NCBI RefSeq assembly: GCF_037943105.1 | Contig: NZ_CP149803.1 | Coordinates: 682,001-746,000 of the forward strand | DNA from: Pseudomonas sp. TMP9 | GTDB taxonomy: Bacteria; Pseudomonadota; Gammaproteobacteria; Pseudomonadales; Pseudomonadaceae | Reading direction: 5' to 3' | DNA length: 64,000 nucleotides | Part shown: in pieces, positions 61,423 to 64,000 of the stretch | Numbering within the stretch: the stretch's first letter is position 1 | How the letters are laid out: each line of letters opens with the position of its first letter | Translations under genes and position numbers: made by a program | Notes under the pieces: model-generated | The model's database searches: none | The model's input: the letters and a program-made list of their open reading frames with translations, nothing else | Told to the model about the DNA's origin: nothing

Positions 61423-61876
61423 TGTTAATACCTCGATATCTAGATTTATGAATGTATTGAGTTGGCGATTGGCGATTGGCAATGGGTCAGGCTCAGCACC
61501 GTTTGGCTGGGTGTTTACTAAGGTAGAGGTGCACGCTTAGTTGCAGGCTAGGCCTAACTCGCTGTAACGCGCCAAGTCAGGCACCCAAGCGCGGTAGCTG
61601 AAGGGTTGCAATGGCCTTCGCGCACTCCGCTGGCAGGCGTGCTTGGCCAGTAACCATGCATTGCTACTGCGTAAACAGACGGCAAGACTATTCGCGATAT
61701 TGAGATTTGTCTATATATAAATTTATATGCAGTGCAGTGCAGTGCAATGCACAGCAGGCGAGGCGGCGTGTCTACTGGCCGGTATAAGCCCTGTGGTTGG
61801 CACATGCCGTTGGGCTTTGATGTGGCCGCGCATTAAGCGTGTTAGGAGGCCGACCGGCTAAAGCGGCCATCCGTTC
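61423..61876. other. 454-base non-coding gap with AT-rich and AGTGC-repeat segment
   Basis: No supported gene. It carries the CTCGATA half-site at 61432-61438, an AT-rich stretch TATATATAAATTTATAT around 61712-61728, and (AGTGC)x3 followed by AATGC at 61731-61750. It must hold the promoter of the flavin reductase and the end of the helicase gene on the minus strand. Confidence 0.5.
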
Positions 61877-64000
61877 TCACAGCCGGTAAGACTCAACCTT
61901 CCACCATGTTGGCAGCAGGTCTTTGATTTTGCTCTGGCCGAAGCGGTCATCCAGCAGGTACACCACGCCCTGATCGTCTGTGGTGCGGATCACCCGCCCT
62001 GCGGCTTGCACCACTTTTTGTATGCCAGGGTAGAGGTACGCATAGTCGTAGCCGTTTTCGGCACCGAACATTTGCTGCATGCGTGCTTTGACCTCTTCAT
62101 TAACCTGGTTGATTTGCGGCAGCCCGAGGGTGGCGATAAAGGCGCCGATTAAGCGTTTGCCGGGCAGGTCGATGCCTTCACCAAAAGCGCCGCCGAGAAC
62201 GGCAAAACCAATCCCCTCAGAGTGCAGGGTGAAGCTGTCGAGAAAGCCCTGACGCTCGCCCTCGTTCATGCTGCGGGTTTGCACGCTGGTGGGGATCTCG
62301 GGCTGCAACGCGGCGAATAACTCGCGCACCTGTTCCAGGTAGGCGTAGCTGCTGAAGAACGCGAGGTAGTTACCCGGCTCGCGCTGGTATTGCTCGGCCA
62401 TCAGCCGGCAAATCGGCGCCAGGCTGGATTCACGATGTTGGTAGCGGGTCGATAAGTTACTCACCACGCGCACGCTAAGTTGTTCGGCGGCGAAGGGCGA
62501 GGCCACATCAATCCATTGTGCTTCTGGCGGCAGGCCAAGCAGGTCGCGGTAGTAGTTATCCGGCCGTAACGTGGCCGAAAACAATGTGGTGCTATGCGCA
62601 TCGCTGAAGCGACTGGCGATAAACGGCGCGGGCACCACGTTGCGCACGCACAGGGTGGTGTCGATGCTCAGCGCCTGCTGGGTTTGCCGGGTGATGTCGA
62701 ACAACGAGTGCGGGCCATAGGCCTCACTCAAACGGCAGAACAGCATGGCCGCCAGATAGAACTGCAGCAGGATGCGGTCGTTGCCGTTTGGCTGTTCGCT
62801 CAGGTGATCGGTGATCGCGCTGACGGCTTTTTGCAGGGTGGCGACGAACAGCTCGGGCACCAGCGGATAAATCTGGTAATCCCCTGTTTGCACCCGATTG
62901 AGTTGCTCCCAGTGCCGGCTGACCCGTTGCAATGCGCTGCGCAACCCCGCGGGTGCGTGTTGGCAGAGCTGGTGGAACAGCCCTTGATCCAGCTCGGCGG
63001 TGTACATGCCGCGCGCCCGGTCGACCAAGTTGTGTGCCTCGTCCACCAGCACCGCGACGCGCCACTCGTTGAGCAGCGTCAGGCCATAGAGCAGGGCGTT
63101 CATGTCGAAGTAATAGTTGTAGTCGCCCACCACCACATCAGCCCAGCGGCACAGCTCCTGGCTCAGGTAGTAGGGGCACACCTGATGCTGAAGAGCGATG
63201 CGCCGTACCTGCTCATGGGTCAGCCAGCTTTGTTCAAGGGCCGCTAAACGCGCGGCGGGCAGACGGTCATAAAAGCCTTTGGCCAGCGGGCAAGATTCGC
63301 CATGGCAGCTTTTGTCCGGGTGCTCACACGCCTTATCACGGGCGACATGTTCCAGCACCCGTAGCGGCGAGCCTTGCGCTTGCTCGCGCAGGCTGTGCAG
63401 GGCGTCTAGGGCTAAACGCCGACCGGGGGTTTTGGCGGTGAGAAAGAACAAGCGATCCAGTTGCTGACCGGGCATCGCTTTGAGCTGCGGGAACAGCGTG
63501 CCCAGTGTTTTACCAATGCCCGTGGTGGCTTGCGCCAGCAAGGTATGACCATCGCGGGCGCTGCGATACACCGCTTCGGCCAGTTGCCGTTGCCCGTGCC
63601 GGAAGCTCGGGTAGGGGAAACTCAAGGTCTCTAGGTAGCGGTCACGCCGTTTGCGGTGGGCTTGCTCCTGCAGCGCCCAGCTCAAAAAGTGCTGGCACTG
63701 TTGCGCGAAGAAGGCGTGCAGTTCATCGGCGCGGTGTTCTTCGACAAAGGCATGCTCGGCGTGGCTCATCACGTCGAAATACACCACCGCCAGCTCAACC
63801 TTCTGCAGGTTGAACTGTTGGCAGAGCAGCCAGCCATACACCTTGAGCTGCGCCCAATGCAGCAGCCGATGATTGGCCGGGATGCGGCTGATGTCGCCGC
63901 GGTGGGTCTTGATCTCTTCTAAGCGATTGGCCAGGGGGTCATAACCGTCGGCGCGGCCACTGACCAGCAGCGTTTGGTAGGTCCCGCTGAGCGGTAACTC
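61877..64000 (-). CDS. Rad3/XPD-type helicase with N-terminal PD-(D/E)XK-like nuclease (partial, 5' end outside window)
   Basis: The frame stays open to the window edge, so the true start is beyond 64000; about 707 residues are visible. The first part (SGRADGYDP, EEIKTHRG, HWAQLKVYGWLL) fits a RecB/Cas4-type nuclease core (Asp, E-x-K, Q-x3-Y). The helicase follows: Walker A TTGIGKT, four Cys for an Fe-S cluster (DKACEHPDKSCHGESC and QVCPYYL), DEAH box VLVDEAHNL, and motif VI QAAGRVIRT. DNA repair enzyme of the DinG/XPD superfamily; polarity and partner unknown. Confidence 0.85.
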   Translation of the reverse strand, partial: ELPLSGTYQTLLVSGRADGYDPLANRLEEIKTHRGDISRIPANHRLLHWAQLKVYGWLLCQQFNLQKVELAVVYFDVMSHAEHAFVEEHRADELHAFFAQQCQHFLSWALQEQAHRKRRDRYLETLSFPYPSFRHGQRQLAEAVYRSARDGHTLLAQATTGIGKTLGTLFPQLKAMPGQQLDRLFFLTAKTPGRRLALDALHSLREQAQGSPLRVLEHVARDKACEHPDKSCHGESCPLAKGFYDRLPAARLAALEQSWLTHEQVRRIALQHQVCPYYLSQELCRWADVVVGDYNYYFDMNALLYGLTLLNEWRVAVLVDEAHNLVDRARGMYTAELDQGLFHQLCQHAPAGLRSALQRVSRHWEQLNRVQTGDYQIYPLVPELFVATLQKAVSAITDHLSEQPNGNDRILLQFYLAAMLFCRLSEAYGPHSLFDITRQTQQALSIDTTLCVRNVVPAPFIASRFSDAHSTTLFSATLRPDNYYRDLLGLPPEAQWIDVASPFAAEQLSVRVVSNLSTRYQHRESSLAPICRLMAEQYQREPGNYLAFFSSYAYLEQVRELFAALQPEIPTSVQTRSMNEGERQGFLDSFTLHSEGIGFAVLGGAFGEGIDLPGKRLIGAFIATLGLPQINQVNEEVKARMQQMFGAENGYDYAYLYPGIQKVVQAAGRVIRTTDDQGVVYLLDDRFGQSKIKDLLPTWWKVESYRL

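Noticed and set aside
61731..61750. AGTGC repeats considered as a CRISPR or attachment site
   Set aside because: Five-base units without spacers; no cas genes, integrase or tRNA nearby.

Overview
The window reads as chromosome of a Pseudomonas. The gene order from murF to an ampG-like gene is, as far as I remember it, the order around PA4393-PA4416 of P. aeruginosa: division and cell-wall cluster, lpxC, DUF721, M23 peptidase, secA, argJ, GST, Nudix-ThiE fusion, then a sensor kinase/panE/response regulator group, yajQ, mscS and ampG. A secreted cyanophycinase gene, an activity first described in P. anguilliseptica, suggests a species of that group; this is inference. I saw no rRNA, tRNA, CRISPR array, prophage or insertion sequence.

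Layout. 1-12353 (+): murF(partial)-mraY-murD-ftsW-murG-murC-ddlB-ftsQ-ftsA-ftsZ-lpxC, tightly packed and closed by a strong terminator at 12381. 12434-20724: dciA-like gene (-), M23 peptidase, secA, argJ, GST, Nudix-ThiE and a pseudouridine synthase. 20806-25339 (-): response regulator, ketopantoate reductase, sensor kinase and PduO-type adenosyltransferase as one run. 25489-36647: yajQ, mscS, a lipopolysaccharide-kinase-like gene, ampG, an alkyltransferase-like gene, tandem DUF481 outer-membrane genes, and small or single genes including endonuclease I, lipoproteins, a solute-binding protein and YjdM.

36796-49390 is the most interesting part: what looks like a complete locus for using external cyanophycin. 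The minus-strand arm is aotJ-aotQ-aotM-cphZ/aotO-aotP followed by an RpiR-family regulator; the plus-strand arm carries a cyanophycinase-like protein with C-terminal SLH repeats, a 107-residue unknown, an OprD-type porin, a second solute-binding protein and a secreted CphE. No cyanophycin synthetase is present, so the logic is scavenging, not storage: secreted S51 peptidases release beta-Asp-Arg dipeptides, the porin and ABC importer bring them in, and CphZ splits them to Asp and Arg. A perfect 12-bp inverted repeat overlaps a good promoter in the divergent control region and is a candidate operator for the RpiR protein. A Tsx-like porin pseudogene broken by an amber codon lies beside the locus.

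50002-53943 is a trifunctional PutA preceded by several GTTGCA sites, the hexamer known to be bound by the PutA ribbon-helix-helix domain. 54336-59861 pairs a PhnDCEE-like ABC importer with divergent selD-selU, pointing to selenium-oxyanion uptake rather than phosphonate uptake. 59901-61422 is an Old Yellow Enzyme with a downstream ArsR regulator, and the window ends inside a Rad3/XPD-type helicase fused to a PD-(D/E)XK-like nuclease region (5' end beyond the window).
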